Below, piece after piece: positions 9,123-20,837 of a stretch of DNA of 64,000 nt. The DNA is from Trametes villosa (taxonomy: Eukaryota > Basidiomycota > Agaricomycetes > Polyporales > Polyporaceae), in assembly GCA_002964805.2 (NCBI GenBank), contig PUDQ02000089.1, forward strand, positions 434,001-498,000, written 5' to 3'. The position numbers and the translations under genes were made by a program. Every line of letters starts with the position of its first letter. The stretch's first letter is position 1. The notes beneath the pieces were generated by a model. It ran no database searches and was not told where the DNA came from. It saw only the letters and a list, made by a program, of their open reading frames with translations.

Positions 9123-11843
9123 TTATAGTAGTGGTAACCATTGCCCTACACACACCATTGGTATCAGCATTTCGCGCGTTCACCCACACTACGCGGGGAA
9201 GGGGGGCGTACCGATGACTAAACTGGGCAAGTCCATGATGTCGCGGCGGATGGAGAAGCAGAAGGTGCAAGGGACGGGCGCGCCGCTCGGCTTGAGGAGC
9301 ACGCAGTGCGAGTACACGGACTGCGTCGTGTTCTCGAACGCGTGGTTCGCGAAGTTCTCCCAGTACTCGACCACGGACTGGTTCTCGAACAGCTGCGCAT
9401 ATGCACGTCAGTCTCTCGCGCATACACCGGGGCCGCACCAAGGGGGGAGGGACGTCCCCGGATTTCGGCAATATGTGAGAGGGGGAGGCTCACCTCGTAG
9501 ATGTACTTCCTCCGCCCGACGAGCTCCTCGCGCTCCCAGCCGGTGAGCATGCAGAACTCGGGTCCGACGAGGCAGATCTCGCCCGTGCGGCGCCACGCGA
9601 CGGTCGGCGTGCCCGAGAACGAGACGAGCTTGTCGAGCTCGATGAGCGAGCGCTGGAAGCACTTCTCCACGAACACCTCGTCCTCCTCCGACATCGGCAT
9701 CTGCAGCGCGATGAATGACGGCCGCACGATCGCGAGCGCGCGCACGATCCGCAGGATGTCGTTCTTGTCGAACCTGTTCGGGTCGCGGGCGGGCGTCGGG
9801 GTACGATGACGCAGGTAACGGTGATGGGCCCGAGGAGACGGCGCGGGGAGCGACGTAGGAGATAGCATGCACGCATACAGGGACCCACAGCCGAAGAAGG
9901 TTCGTGAAACACAGCCGCAGACCATCAGCCCCCGCTCGCACGACCTCAAATTCGCGACGCGACGCACCTCCGGCTCAAGTGCTTCATCAGGAAATGGTAC
10001 CCCTGCGTGTAGTCGTACCCCTTCGTCACGCTCTTGTACACGCTCTGCACCGCGCCCTCTGCCGGCGCCGCGCTCGTCGACATTGGCGACCCCGCCCAGT
10101 TCGGCACGAGCCGCGCCGCGGTCGGCGAGCTCGGATTCCGGCGCGACCGGGACAGGAACGAGGAGGGGGGAGACTGCGCGGACGCCGACGACGGCGGGTA
10201 TTGCGAGCCCGAGGCCTGTGCTTGGGCTTGCGACTGGTCAGCGGGATACTGCAGCTCTCCGTATGGCGCCGCCGCGCCTGCGCCTGCGCCCGCACCAGCT
10301 GGCGGCGGGTACATGGCAGCGTAGCCCGTCGTCGCCGCGGGGGCGATGTACTCTGGGGGCACGCCTGCTGAGGACGAGGCTGAGGCCGAGGCAGGCAGCG
10401 TCGTTTCCGACGGCGGGATCGCAAGAGGCGGCTGCTGCTCACCATACCCTGACGCGCCCGCGCCCGCGTATCCCTGCTCACCCGCCGCTTGTCCCTGCGC
10501 GTACTGCCCGGCGACGGGCTCTGCGGGCCACGATGTGGTCGAGAGGCCGGATGAGTGCGCTGGGGCATAGGATGTGCTCGCGACGGGTTGCGGCGCGTGC
10601 GCGGTTGCTGGGGAGCCTCCTGAGCCTGAATCGGGCGATCCCCCGAGGATCGCAGAGAGGATGGAGTATTCGAGGTTTGCAGCCTCCGCTGGGATTCCGA
10701 ACGATCCTGGCGGTGCTTGGTACCCTGGGTACATGGCTTCCGGAGAGATGAACTGTGTCGCTGGTACAGCTTGCTCTGGCACTGGTGGTGGTTGTCGGGC
10801 TATCGCACGGTGAGTGTGAGAGGGGCAGTTCGTGGCAGGAGGGGAGAGGCGCAAGGCATTACGTTGTGTGGAGGGCTCTGCAGCCTTCGACGAACCATCT
10901 CCGGATTTAGCGCGCTTCAACGCCTCTAAATTGAACGGGTTTAGCGTGAGGCGCGAGAACAGAAGCGGTGCCCGTCATGTGCGGCTTGCCTAGCTCCTCT
11001 TCGTCCAGCAGGTACTTGGCCTTCTTGCGGTGGCCCTCCGTGCAGTTGTCCGCCATGCCGCGCTTGATGCAGCGTTGACACGGGCGTGCTGTGGACGTGA
11101 TGATCAGGATTCGCGCGTGAAACGATCATGGCGTGAGAGCACGCGCGCGACGCCAGGGCCAGTGCGAACGGGCGTGTGCATTGACGTGCCTCCGTGCGCG
11201 GGCGTCGCGCGAGCAATATGGTGGGGAAGCGGACGCTAAGCATTCCGAATTGACATCGGCGGAGGAGATAGAGCGCCTGCAAGAGGCTTTCGGGGTCGCG
11301 TCATTTAGGATGGTGCGCAGGCTGGCCCCTGACGCCAGGTCGCCAGCGTGGGGTGGGTCGCGAGCTGAAGCGCGACCAACGGAGTGTCTGTGTTTCGGAA
11401 TCCCCTCCAATAAACGGCGGGCGCTGAATGGGCTGGCTAGCCGGTGCAACACATTGCACGGTGTGCCTTCACCGCGCACCGCTTGTAGCACCGCGCGAGC
11501 TGCACAGGTGCTCAGAGATAGAAGGATGCTCACAGTCATCACATGTGAGGTGTGCCTTCTGGCAATGAAAGCAGGCGCGGTTGGCCTTTTTCTTCTTGGG
11601 CCCATCGCGAGTCCGAGGTGTTGAGCTGCCGTCCGCGCTGTCACTGGCGGCGTCTCCGGTGCGTTTCCTCTTCGCTATTGGCTTTTTCGCGGGCTGAAGA
11701 GCGGACCCTGAGGAAATGGGTGTGCTGTTCTCGGAGGGGGACGAGGAGGAGGACGGCAGAGAGGGGTGCTGTGTGCTCGGTGGGAGAGCTACGCTCATGG
11801 CGGGCGCAATGGGCTGCAGGTCCTGGGATGCGGAAGGCGCCAT
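9123..11843 (-). CDS. ERT1: ERT1-type Zn2Cys6 + PAS transcription activator of gluconeogenesis
   Basis: Exons 11843-11534, 11088-10990, 10925-9968, 9773-9494, 9392-9212 and 9145-9123 give about 616 residues. The zinc cluster is [14 protein letters not shown] + [16 protein letters not shown], split by the first intron (445 nt), followed by [23 protein letters not shown]. The C-terminal half is the PAS region of the family ([102 protein letters not shown]). Members activate PCK1/FBP1-type genes when cells grow on non-fermentable carbon. Intron 2 is GC-AG, required to restore the conserved [11 protein letters not shown]. The middle is Pro/Ala/Ser/Tyr-rich; 10863-10801 could be an extra in-frame intron. 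Confidence 0.88.
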
Positions 11844-12358
11844 GGGGAGAGTTAAGGAGGGCAGGGCATGGACGGGGAGAAGGAGAAAGAGCAAGCGGAG
11901 GGAACGTTGGGCGCGGAGACCGACTTCCGAGGCGCCCGCCAATGCTCGCAGGCGGCGTCCACCCGGCGCTTCTCCGGCCGCACGTCGCTCAGCTCCTATT
12001 TTTGGGCATCCGTCGGCGTCTTCACATCCCCAACACGTAATTAATCCCCCTTCATTGGCCGTTACGTCACGCGTCGCCCTGCGCGTCGGCCGTGGCGTCG
12101 CTGTCACGCCGACCGCCACCGGCCCGTTCTCGTCGGCTGGATGACCGGTCCGTAGCCCGGATTTGATTGGCCTGAGGGCAGGCGCCCGGCCGCCGCCTGC
12201 CGCCGCCTGCGCTTTCGTCGTGAACGTCGTCATCGTCGACGTGCTCTGCACTCTCCCCCTGGCCTTATGGCGGTCTAACCAGAACGGTCTTGATCTCGTC
12301 GTATCTGCCTCTTGCGACGCTGGTCTTGTGCGCATACACTCGCTGGCCAACACCTAGT
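11844..12358. promoter_or_regulatory. Divergent promoter region ERT1 / MTQ1
   Basis: 515 bp between divergent start codons. It contains a TTACGTCACG element near 12060-12070, a good match to the CRE/ATF bZIP consensus TGACGTCA-like core, and several GGCGTCGC direct motifs. The role is not shown by the sequence alone. Confidence 0.45.
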
Positions 12359-14157
12359 ATGCAGTCCCGCGCTGCCTCCACCTTCCTCGCCCAGCTCTCA
12401 CGCGCAATAGGCCGTGAGTCCGCGCAGAACGAGCTCAGATGGATGCAACAGGCTCTTGAGAAACCTTCTGGTGCCATACCGCCAACGGCGCACACGCTAG
12501 AGGATATGGTCACGCGGCGAGTCCGTGGCGAACCCCTCCAGTACATCCTTGGTGAGTACCTCCATGGTCCATGTGCGCGATCGAGAAGCGGGGTAGCCTC
12601 GTGTCCATAAACTCCCACAACGGCCAATTACTTGTGCTATCATGCCCGGGGGGACCCAACGCGAGATAAATGTCGTCAAAGACTAGCCGATCGGCCTACA
12701 TCCTCCCCTACGCGCTATTAAACTGCATGCGGACACCAGGTCATCCACATTGCACCCGTTCCACGGCATTCGTGCGATGCCTGTAATCTCGCAGCGTAGG
12801 GAGTGCAAATACTTGTGAAACCACGCACCATTAACCCGGCTCTTATTTTCATGGCATTGTCGCCCAAGCGTCCTGAACGCGGATGCTATAGGCATATCCA
12901 GGGACGCGAATAGCGCTCGGGATATTCTCTCAGCGTGTCGAGGTTTGTGCACAGACATGGTTCGTCGATCGGTCTCGGACTTCTTGGGCAGCTCAGTCAG
13001 CAACACGCCACGAGTCCCGGGGTGGGGTGGGCTACAATCTCGTGCAGTCCTCGAAGTACAATTGCGACAGGTATTCCCAGCCGTTGCATTTCCAGATTAC
13101 CACTTCTCACTCCAACCGTGTCTCTCCTGCAGGTTTCCAGCCCACGAGGTTGAGATTGCACTTGCGGGTCTACTTGAGCGACGTGCGTCGCTCGAGAAAG
13201 CTGGAGTTCGAAATAGCCTGGCTATTCATACGCGTCTGGTTACCGGTTTGTATGCCGGGGCACAGCTTCTGGTGTCCAAAGAAAGGTCCACCCGCCTCAG
13301 CCCTCGTTTCGCCTTTCAGCCATACTGGACCGAACACGTCTAAGAGCCCTCAACTGACCCACGCCACAACAGGCTCGCAGCCATTTGGCCCGCTAAACCT
13401 GGCGGTCCGCCCTCCCACCCTCATTCCGCGCCCTGAGACCGAAGACTGGGCACTCCGTCTCGCAGATTTAGCGCGCGACACTCTTCGTACCCGATCCGAT
13501 CCCAATCGCCCACTGAACATCCTCGACCTCTGCACCGGGACGGGATGCATCCCGCTTCTTCTCTGCCGCGTCCTACCCCCGGGTTCAGCGCATGCCACGG
13601 GCGTCGACATCTCCTCGGACGCTGTCACCCTCGCGCGCGAAAACGCAGAGCACAATGACATACCCCTCGACCCCCCACCCGCCCACCACCGCAAACGCTC
13701 GCCCCGAAAGTGGAACACGTTCACGCCTATCGTCGCGGACCTGATGCGCCCAGATTTCGTCACGCGCGCACGCCTCGCGCCGCCGTACGACATAATCACC
13801 GCGAACCCACCGTACATCCCGCAGGCCGAGTATGACCGCTTGCCGGCATCGGTGCGCGACTACGAGGACGCGCGGGCGCTGCTCGGCGACCCGGTGGGCC
13901 CGGCGTCTTCGTCTTTGTCTTCTGCGGACGCCCTGCCAGAGGGCGAGCGCAACAAGGGGCTGACGTTCTACTACCGGATCGCCGAGCAGGTGCGGGAGCA
14001 TCGATTGCTAGCACCGGAGGGCACGCTGGCGCTCGAGGTGGGCGACGGGCAGGCGCAGGACGTCGCGGCTATCGTGGAGCGCGGGACAGGGATGCGGCGG
14101 ATCGACGTGTGGAGGGACCCGTGGGACAAGGAGCGCGTCGTTGTCGCTCGCCAGTAA
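12359..14157 (+). CDS. MTQ1: MTQ1/HemK-type release factor glutamine N5-methyltransferase
   Basis: Exons 12359-12551 and 13373-14157 join at YILG|SQPFG to give 325 residues. The N-terminal helical domain (ARNELRWM-like segment, RVRGEPLQYILGSQPFG) is followed by the Rossmann methyltransferase fold: LIPRPETEDWA, LDLCTGTGCIPLLLC (SAM motif I), VDISSDAVTLARENA (motif II) and the catalytic NPPY at ANPPYIPQAEYD. C-terminal ALEVGDGQAQDV also matches. The enzyme methylates the GGQ glutamine of class I release factors; fungal Mtq1 is mitochondrial. The first residues (MQSRAASTFLAQLSRAIGR) look like a mitochondrial presequence. The single intron is 821 nt, very long for this genome. Confidence 0.88.
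12552..13372 (+). other. Unusually long intron of MTQ1 (821 nt)
   Basis: Starts GTGAGTACC and ends CACAACAG; both ends are needed for the conserved YILGSQPFG join. Every other well-supported intron on this page is about 45-180 nt, apart from the first ERT1 intron. The interior has a few short frames (for example 12683-13006 minus) but no recognisable domain and no clear terminal repeats. Confidence 0.7.
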
Positions 14158-14616
14158 GTGCGGCCACGCACCGCCGCTCGTGCAGGATGCCCGTGTGGCC
14201 GACGCGTCGCCGTTTCAGCCTGGCGGCTTTCAAGTGCATCGGATGCGCGTGTTTTGCACACAGGGGCGGAGCAGATGTTTCACCATCACTGGGCTCGAGC
14301 GCGACCGCCATCTCGCCCACGCCATGGACACTCCCGCTCAACTGTCGTGCAATGGTGCAACTCTCGGCGTCTATACGCCGAAATAATACGTGGATCGGGT
14401 CTTCTACCACAGGCCATACCCACGTAATCGCGTGCAACGAGGAAACACAACTCCATGGCCAGTTGGACGCCTACTTCGCTGAGCCAGCGTACGACATATA
14501 CCCCAGGGCATAGGACAACGAGCACGCTGTCATCCATCCATTGTCATCTTAGTCGCACAGCGACGGTGCACATTCGTAACAGGTCGTATCCAAATCCCAC
14601 TCGCACCTTCCCCCCT
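14158..14616. other. Convergent 3' region of MTQ1 and ACR3
   Basis: No gene recognised. The short frames on both strands are unsupported. Confidence 0.4.
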
Positions 14617-16176
14617 TCAAGGCAACTTCTCCGACTCCCCTACCGACTCCGGAGGCACCTCCCGCTCCTCCTGGGCGCCCTTCTCGTCGTGCTCGGCCCA
14701 ATGCAACCTACGGTGCAGGAAGAGAGCAACCCATGTCAGCGCTAGCAACACCGGCACCTCGACGAGTGGGCCTATGGTCGCAGCGAGCGCCTGGTCCGAC
14801 CCGACGCCATAGACCGCAATCGTAACCGCAATCGCCAGCTCCTGCGACCGGTCTTCAGCATGCTATCCGGTCGAACGGTTGAAGCAGAGTCGACTCACGA
14901 AATTGTTGCTCGCCGCCGTGAAGCTCTGCACGACCGCCATCTCGTACGACCACAACGGCGCCCCCTTCCTTCCCTTCTCCGCCCCCGCTCCTGCGCCCGC
15001 TTCCGCCCTCAGCTTTTGCCGCTCCCGCCGCGCAAAGCGCCACACGAGCGCGAACGTCGCGGACCACATGACGACGAAGTACACAACGAGCGGGACGAAG
15101 ACGCGGAAAACGGGGCCAAGGTTATGCACGATGTGGTGCCCCTGGTAGGCGAACATGACGACGATCGTGTAGAGGAGGCCGAGGAGCGCGAGGGGCCCAA
15201 AGTATGGCAGGAAGCGCGTCTCGAAGAACGCGCGCGAGGTGAAGCGGAGCATGGCGAAGCGCGTTAGGACGCCTGCTGCGAGCGGGATGCCGAGGTACTG
15301 CGTGCGGGGGTCAGCGCTGTCTTACATGGACGGAAAGAAGACGGGAGCGCACGATGAGGACCGAGATGGCGACGTCGCCGTACGAGACATGGATCGTCTC
15401 GTGCACCCCTCCGCCGCCCCCAAGCACGTTCACGAACAGCAGCGCAAACGGCGCATACAGTGCAATCTGGAGCACGCTGTTCAGCACAACGAGCACCGCG
15501 CAGTACTCCGCGTCCCCTTGCGCGAGCTGGCTCCAGACCATGACCATCGCGATGCAGCGCGCGAGGCCGACCATGATCACGCCCGCGCGGTACGTGGGGA
15601 GGTCGGGCAGCGCGGCCCACGCGAGCGCGAGCATGAGCAGCGGCGCGGCGAGCCAGTTGAGCGCGAGCGAGAGGAGGACGTGCGCGAGCATGCGCCGCGT
15701 CGGGAGGAGCGCGGGCAGGGCCTCGTACCGGACCTTGGTCAGGATGGGCCACATCATGACGATGAGCCCGGCGGCGATCGCTTGTGGTCGGGGTGTACAT
15801 CAGTGGGATTGGGTGTTTATAGAAGGGTGATAGGGCGAGGTACGCACGCGCAGAGACGCTTTGGAAGCGGGCGGTGTCGAAGGCCTCCTGGACTCCCGGG
15901 ACGTAGTTGCCAATGAGAACGCCGGCAATCATGCAGAGCAGGATGGCGGGTGTGAGCAAGCGGTCGAGGATGCCAAGCTTCTTCATCAGCGCTGTGTACC
16001 AATACGTGTTAGTGTAACCCCATGGAATCTGCCACTCTACGATTACCTGCAGGTGCCTCGTAGACCTCGCCGCTCAAAGTGTTCTGCCCCGCATTCTCGT
16101 TAACAGCCTCGACATCGGTGCGGTCGTGTTCCACTGGAGACGAAGCGGTAAACACGGGGAGTTTCTCTGGCTCCAT
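14617..16176 (-). CDS. ACR3: ACR3-family arsenite efflux transporter
   Basis: Exons 16176-16047, 15991-15848, 15780-15353, 15297-14899 and 14841-14617 give 441 residues. About ten hydrophobic helices follow a polar leader ([14 protein letters not shown]). Family-diagnostic stretches: [79 protein letters not shown] (contains the conserved CIAMV cysteine implicated in metalloid transport), [13 protein letters not shown] and ASNNFELAIAV. These plasma-membrane carriers extrude As(III), sometimes Sb(III), using the proton gradient. The start at 16176 is preferred over the ATG at 16272, whose splice would shift frame; the latter probably marks a 5' UTR intron. Confidence 0.9.
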
Positions 16177-16904
16177 CTTCAAATCGCCTTTCTTTGAGTG
16201 TGCTGTAACAGAGGAAGAGACGAAGGGGCAGAGAGCAAGAGGACCAGCTCACCCCGCTCGTTTCTTTCTCATGGTAAGCGCTGATTTTGAATATCGCCAT
16301 CAAATTCGGGCGTAGTACCGCACCTGCCTTTCTGGGAAGACATTCCAATTGGGACACCGACGACGTCATCGCTCATTGCGAGCGGCCCCGATGCTCCCCG
16401 ACACCTCCCCGACGTCGAATCGAATGGTTCCGGTGGAATGCAAGGCAATTACGATCGCTGTGCAGCCTTGGGCGGCCCATCATTATCAGGATGCTGGAGC
16501 TCATCGAGATCGAGTTGTTGGTCCAAGTGTTCTCGAGACACACACCGACGCTGCATCGAAGGCAACACTGAACAGGACTTGTCTGACCGTCGCAGGATCG
16601 GAACCCACATCGACCCGGATGCATGCTACGTGCTATATAGGGACGGCCCTGCAGCCAAGAATAGGACACAACATGTCAAACAGAGCCGATCGCTGGAGCA
16701 CCCTGACATCGAGCTCTCCGAGTTGGAACGATCGAGGACGTGTGCCTTGCCTCCGGGGCCGCTGACGTCCTCGGCGCGGGACATGTACCCGCGACTCTCG
16801 GGATACCGTCCCCCACATCCTCCTGCACGCCCCCGCGCTACCACCCGCCACAGCGAAATCCCTCCATTGTGTGCGATACACAGACTACTCGACATCACTA
16901 ACAC
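16177..16904. other. Divergent promoter region ACR3 / SDR
   Basis: A likely 5' UTR intron of ACR3 lies at about 16200-16250 (GTGAGC donor on the minus strand just after an upstream ATG). The remaining sequence to 16904 holds no recognisable gene. Confidence 0.45.
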
Positions 16905-18180
16905 ATGCCCGCGGTACTAGGTTCTGGCCGACAGAGCAACAGATATTCGGTTGAAGACGTTCCTGGCTTACAGGGGAAGGTGAGGCCGCACACTACACTG
17001 CTTTCCCTACGAGTAGACTGCTTACAATGCTGTAGACCGCTCTCGTCACAGGAGGGACGACAGGAATCGGCCTCGAGGTTGCAAAGGACCTCGCCTCGAA
17101 GGGTGCCCGCGTACTTCTCCTGTGCCGGAGAGAAGATAATCCAGACCACACATTCGAGCGCATACACCAACATTGTCTGCAAGCCGACGGACAGGGTGAC
17201 GATGCAGACCTTGAGTTCGTCGAGTGCGACCTCGCAAGTCTCGAGGAGGTGAATCGGATAGGAGACGCTCTATGCGAGCGGGAGAGCCGGTTAGACATTG
17301 TGAGCACCGCCCAACTCATATATTCTGACAGGTGTCTGAACGCTGGCGCCGCATGTAGGTTATATGCGACGCAGGTATGGGCGTGCAGACATTCGACGTC
17401 TCCGAAGACGGCATCGACCGCCACTTTGCCGTGGGCCACCTCGGGCACTTCCTCCTCCTCAACCGCCTCCTCCCGCTCCTCCGGCGCACCGCTTCTGCAC
17501 CTCCACCAAGCTCTCCACCATATTCCTCCGCTTCGCCCCGGATCATATGCGTATCCTCTGTCGCGCACGCCGCCGCGCCGTCCAGCGCGAGCTTCATCTC
17601 GCACGCAGAGCTCACCTCCGAGTCGTACGCCGCCGGCTCCCCCCTCGCCCTATACGCGCGCGCGAAGCTCGCCTCCGTCCTCTTCGTCAAGTTTGGTCTC
17701 GCGCCCCGCTTGAACGCCCCTCCGCCCGCATCACCGTCTCCTATGTCAGACTCCGAGTCGAAGGCAGATGACAGACCACCACGGCCCCGCGGGATCCTCG
17801 CACTCGCCACGGACCCCGGACCCGTCCACCCAGGACAGCCGACCCAGCTCGCGCAAGCGTACGGCCCAGTTCTCGGGCGAGCCGCCAAATTCGCCGCGCT
17901 TCCCTTCGAACGCGCGCCCGCCGACGCCGCGAGGAGCACGCTCTGGGCGGCGACCTCGCCCGAGCTCGAGCAGGATTGGGAGCGGTGGCAGGGCGCGTAC
18001 GTTGTCGCGCCCGGGGAGGAGGGTAGGGAGAGCGCGATGGCGCAGGATGCGGACAGGGGCGCGCGGCTGTGGGCGATGAGCGAGGATTTGGTGCGGAAGC
18101 GGTTGGGGAGGGACGCGTTGTGGCCGTGGACTTGGAGCGAAGAGGACGCGGAACGCACGAGCAGGAAGGGGCCAGAGTAA
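16905..18180 (+). CDS. Short-chain dehydrogenase/reductase (retinol-dehydrogenase-like), splice region problematic
   Basis: Clear exons are 16905-16979, 17036-17299 and 17375/17377-18180. Visible motifs: the NAD(P)-binding TGGTTGIG after GLQGKTALV, the stabilising LNAGAA, GHLGHFLLLN, and the active-site Ser and Tyr-Lys pair in ICVSSVA and LYARAKLA. These give a classical SDR, an NAD(P)-dependent alcohol/ketone oxidoreductase of unknown substrate. The C-terminus (about 100 residues) extends past the core and ends in SEEDAERTSRKGPE. Between 17290 and 17376 no normal intron set restores frame: LNAGAA at 17336-17353 is in frame with the upstream exon, but rejoining the 3' exon requires loss of 20 nt (17355-17374, GTAGGT...GCAG). 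This is a frameshift, a sequencing error or an ultrashort intron. Confidence 0.75.
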
Positions 18181-18279
18181 TGCGAGATTCACGTTCACCA
18201 TTGGTATACCAGCCCAAACGCTATACTATATAGCATCTACTACGATATTCGCCTCGCATATATGTCACTATTGTGGAAT

Positions 18280-19909
18280 TCAGTCGTACCCATTCTTGCC
18301 AGGAACGACGCCGTGCGCGGGTCCGCCCCTGCCATACATCTTGCGCAGATCACCCACCAGCGACTCAGGTTGCTCGTACGCAGCAAAGTGCCCGCCCTTC
18401 TCGTGCGTCGCCCGAAACACCACTTTGCCGAGAATGTGCCCCCACCTGGGCAAGCGCGGGAAAACGCGTTAGGAAGCTATCCGAAGGGCTGGAGGATATC
18501 GACGTACGACTGGGGCGGCTGGTCAAGTTGGGCGGGGAAATAGGATATGCCGAGGGGGATAGTCTGTCGCTTGACTCCTTCGAACGCGTCGTCCGAGGGC
18601 CCACCGAAGTCGTGGTAGATCCTGACCGATGCGGTGGGGCCCGCACGCGAGAACCAGTATATCGAGATCCATTCGAGCACTGCATGGAATAGCGCAGACT
18701 GTCAGTTACGCGGGCACAGTGTTGTCGAGTAGCACATGCCTTCGTCATCAGTCCAGGGGTACTCGTCCGTCCAGGTGACGAGCTTCTCGTATACCCAAGC
18801 CAGAAGACCAACGGGCGAATCCGACAAGCTGTACCCGAGAGTCTGAGGTTTCGTGGATTGTTGCTCTGCGTAACCCTGGCCCTTCTGGTAGAACTTCGCC
18901 GTGTTCTGGAGCCCGACCTGCGCTGCCTTGTCGAAGCGGAGGGTGGTGAGTTTTTGGAGGTACAGAAGCGGGTGCGTAAAGAGCGTTGGGGCGGGGCAGC
19001 TATGGTATGTGGGTGTTAGAGAAACAGCGGCAAGACCCAGGAACTGGACACATACTAAGGGTCGTTGGTATGCCACGCTTTGATATGCTTATGCCCGTAG
19101 TGGGTCACCGCATGTATTCCAATCTATATGAGAGGTATTATTGGTAAATTGTGTTCTGGCGCACTTGTTGATATGAACTACTCACCAGCTCTCCCCAGTC
19201 GCCTCCTTGGTAAACTGGGAGAACAGCCATATCAGCACGAGAGTCTAAGACCGGCGCGGCTAAAGTACCTACCATACTCGTGGTACCCCAAGGCCAGCAT
19301 GAGTTTGTTAACGAGCTGTATACTAAGTCAGCATCCTCGCACACATATGCCGAATGTTCGGCCCTTACCTCGGCATACTGACGAGCAGCGAAGCCGGGCT
19401 TCTTGGGTGCCTCCGAGAAGCCGAAGCCAGGTAGACTAAGAGCGACTACATGGAAGCTAGGATGATCCCCATCCTTCGCCGTCAGTAGCGGCAATATCTT
19501 CCTAACCTCCAGGAAATGTGACGGCCCTACGAAGCGTCAGCACGACGAGACGGTACAGCATGGCGGCTGAAGTAAGCTTACAACCGTGAACGAAGAGAAG
19601 AGGGATCGCGTTCTTGACCTCGCTCTTCTGGTGAACATAGTGAATGTTCAGCTTTCCGAAGCCATCTATGTCGATGTCGCGAGTGAACATTGGTAGCTTG
19701 TTGATTTCTGCCTCTGCCTTGCGCCAGTCGAAGCTGTTCCTCCAGTAGGCGACGAGTCGTTTCATGTCAGCGAGGGGAACACCGTAGTCCCACTCCGCAC
19801 CGTCGAGTTCGTCTGGAAGTCGAACGAGCTCGAGCTTCTTGCGCAGAAACTCGAGGTCCACATCGGGCACTGCGAGAGTGAACGCTTGCTCTGGAGCGGT
19901 GGCGACCAT
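18280..19909 (-). CDS. Microsomal-type epoxide hydrolase, copy 1
   Basis: Alpha/beta-hydrolase of the EPHX1 class with an N-terminal EHN domain ([83 protein letters not shown]). Visible catalytic elements: oxyanion motif HGWPSHFLE split by an intron near 19500-19580, nucleophile motif GGDWGE near 19190, and the C-terminal histidine motif in the exon ending NGYD at 18280. About eight exons. These enzymes hydrate epoxides to diols through an Asp ester intermediate and in white-rot fungi are linked to detoxification of aromatic epoxides. The paralogue at 30470-32121 is very similar residue for residue, on the opposite strand. Confidence 0.85.
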
Positions 19910-20837
19910 TGTTGTGAAATTCAATAGCGGCGCGTAAGGTTAGGGGGAAAGCGAAGGCCTATACGTGATTTGCGTCCCACGAACGCCGCTTATAAGAGCG
20001 AACGGGGACAAGACCCACGTGTGGAAATGGTTGGTGGCGGCGGTACCGCACGAGTGTCAACGACTAGGGGCGCTCAGCAAGCAGGCCTAGGACAGGATAC
20101 CGATGCGCAGCTCATTTATGTTATTCTGATGTCTTCTATGTATTGCCTCGCTGAGTGTCAATGGTGAGGAAGCAGCAGCGCTAGCGATCATGGGAGGAGA
20201 CAAGGTGGTGACTACAGACCGCAGCCTCGCCTTTAAACTCCGACGCTATGTTTGCGATCCTACTAGTACCTAAACGGGATGTCCAGTGTTCACACCAGCA
20301 CGACTATCATGGAGGCTGGAGCCACTCCCTCGAGGAGATAGTTGCGGAAAAAAGATGGTTCGTTACTACTGTTGCACGTTCGTTAGTCGAGATCGTGTTG
20401 GCTCGATTGAACAAGGACCATGGCATCATCTAGTTTCACCTTCATCGTCATAACGCGCGCGCGGTCTCTGGCGGGCTACCAACGAGCCGTGCTCGATGGC
20501 AAAGCCCCTTCCAGGTGAGTATCGCACTTTGCGCCATGAAGCCATCGCATAACGCAGCTGACCGCGGCTGTGTTTGACAGATGCGCCTCATTCAAATGAC
20601 TCAATCGCACAGGTCTTCAAGTTTCAACGCTCAGCATCAGCACGATCCGGTCCCGAAGCCTGGCAGCTACCGCATGCTGCAGTCCTCGCCATATATAAAC
20701 CGCATACGCTAGCATATAGAGTTGCACCGCAACCATAGTCAAAGACCTTGAACGCTAGCACTCCTCTACCAAAGCGATATCGTGCAACCAGATCTGTAAC
20801 TGAATATTGAATCGTCAGGAGAGGTGAGTCGCATCCG
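19910..20837. other. Intergenic between divergent epoxide hydrolase copy 1 and F-box gene 3
   Basis: No convincing gene. A possible short exon 20420-20515 (MASSSFTFIVITRARS..., GTGAGT donor) joins to a stop within a few codons and is not supported. Confidence 0.4.

Noticed and set aside
8666..9471. Long C-terminal extension of ERT1
   Set aside because: A better acceptor at 9147-9146 gives the family-type end VIGQWLPLL and a stop, so the downstream open frames are outside the gene.
16189..16272. Upstream ATG of ACR3 with a short spliced leader (MRKKRAG)
   Set aside because: The GTGAGC donor leaves a phase that breaks the MEPEKLPVF frame, so it is treated as a 5' UTR intron.
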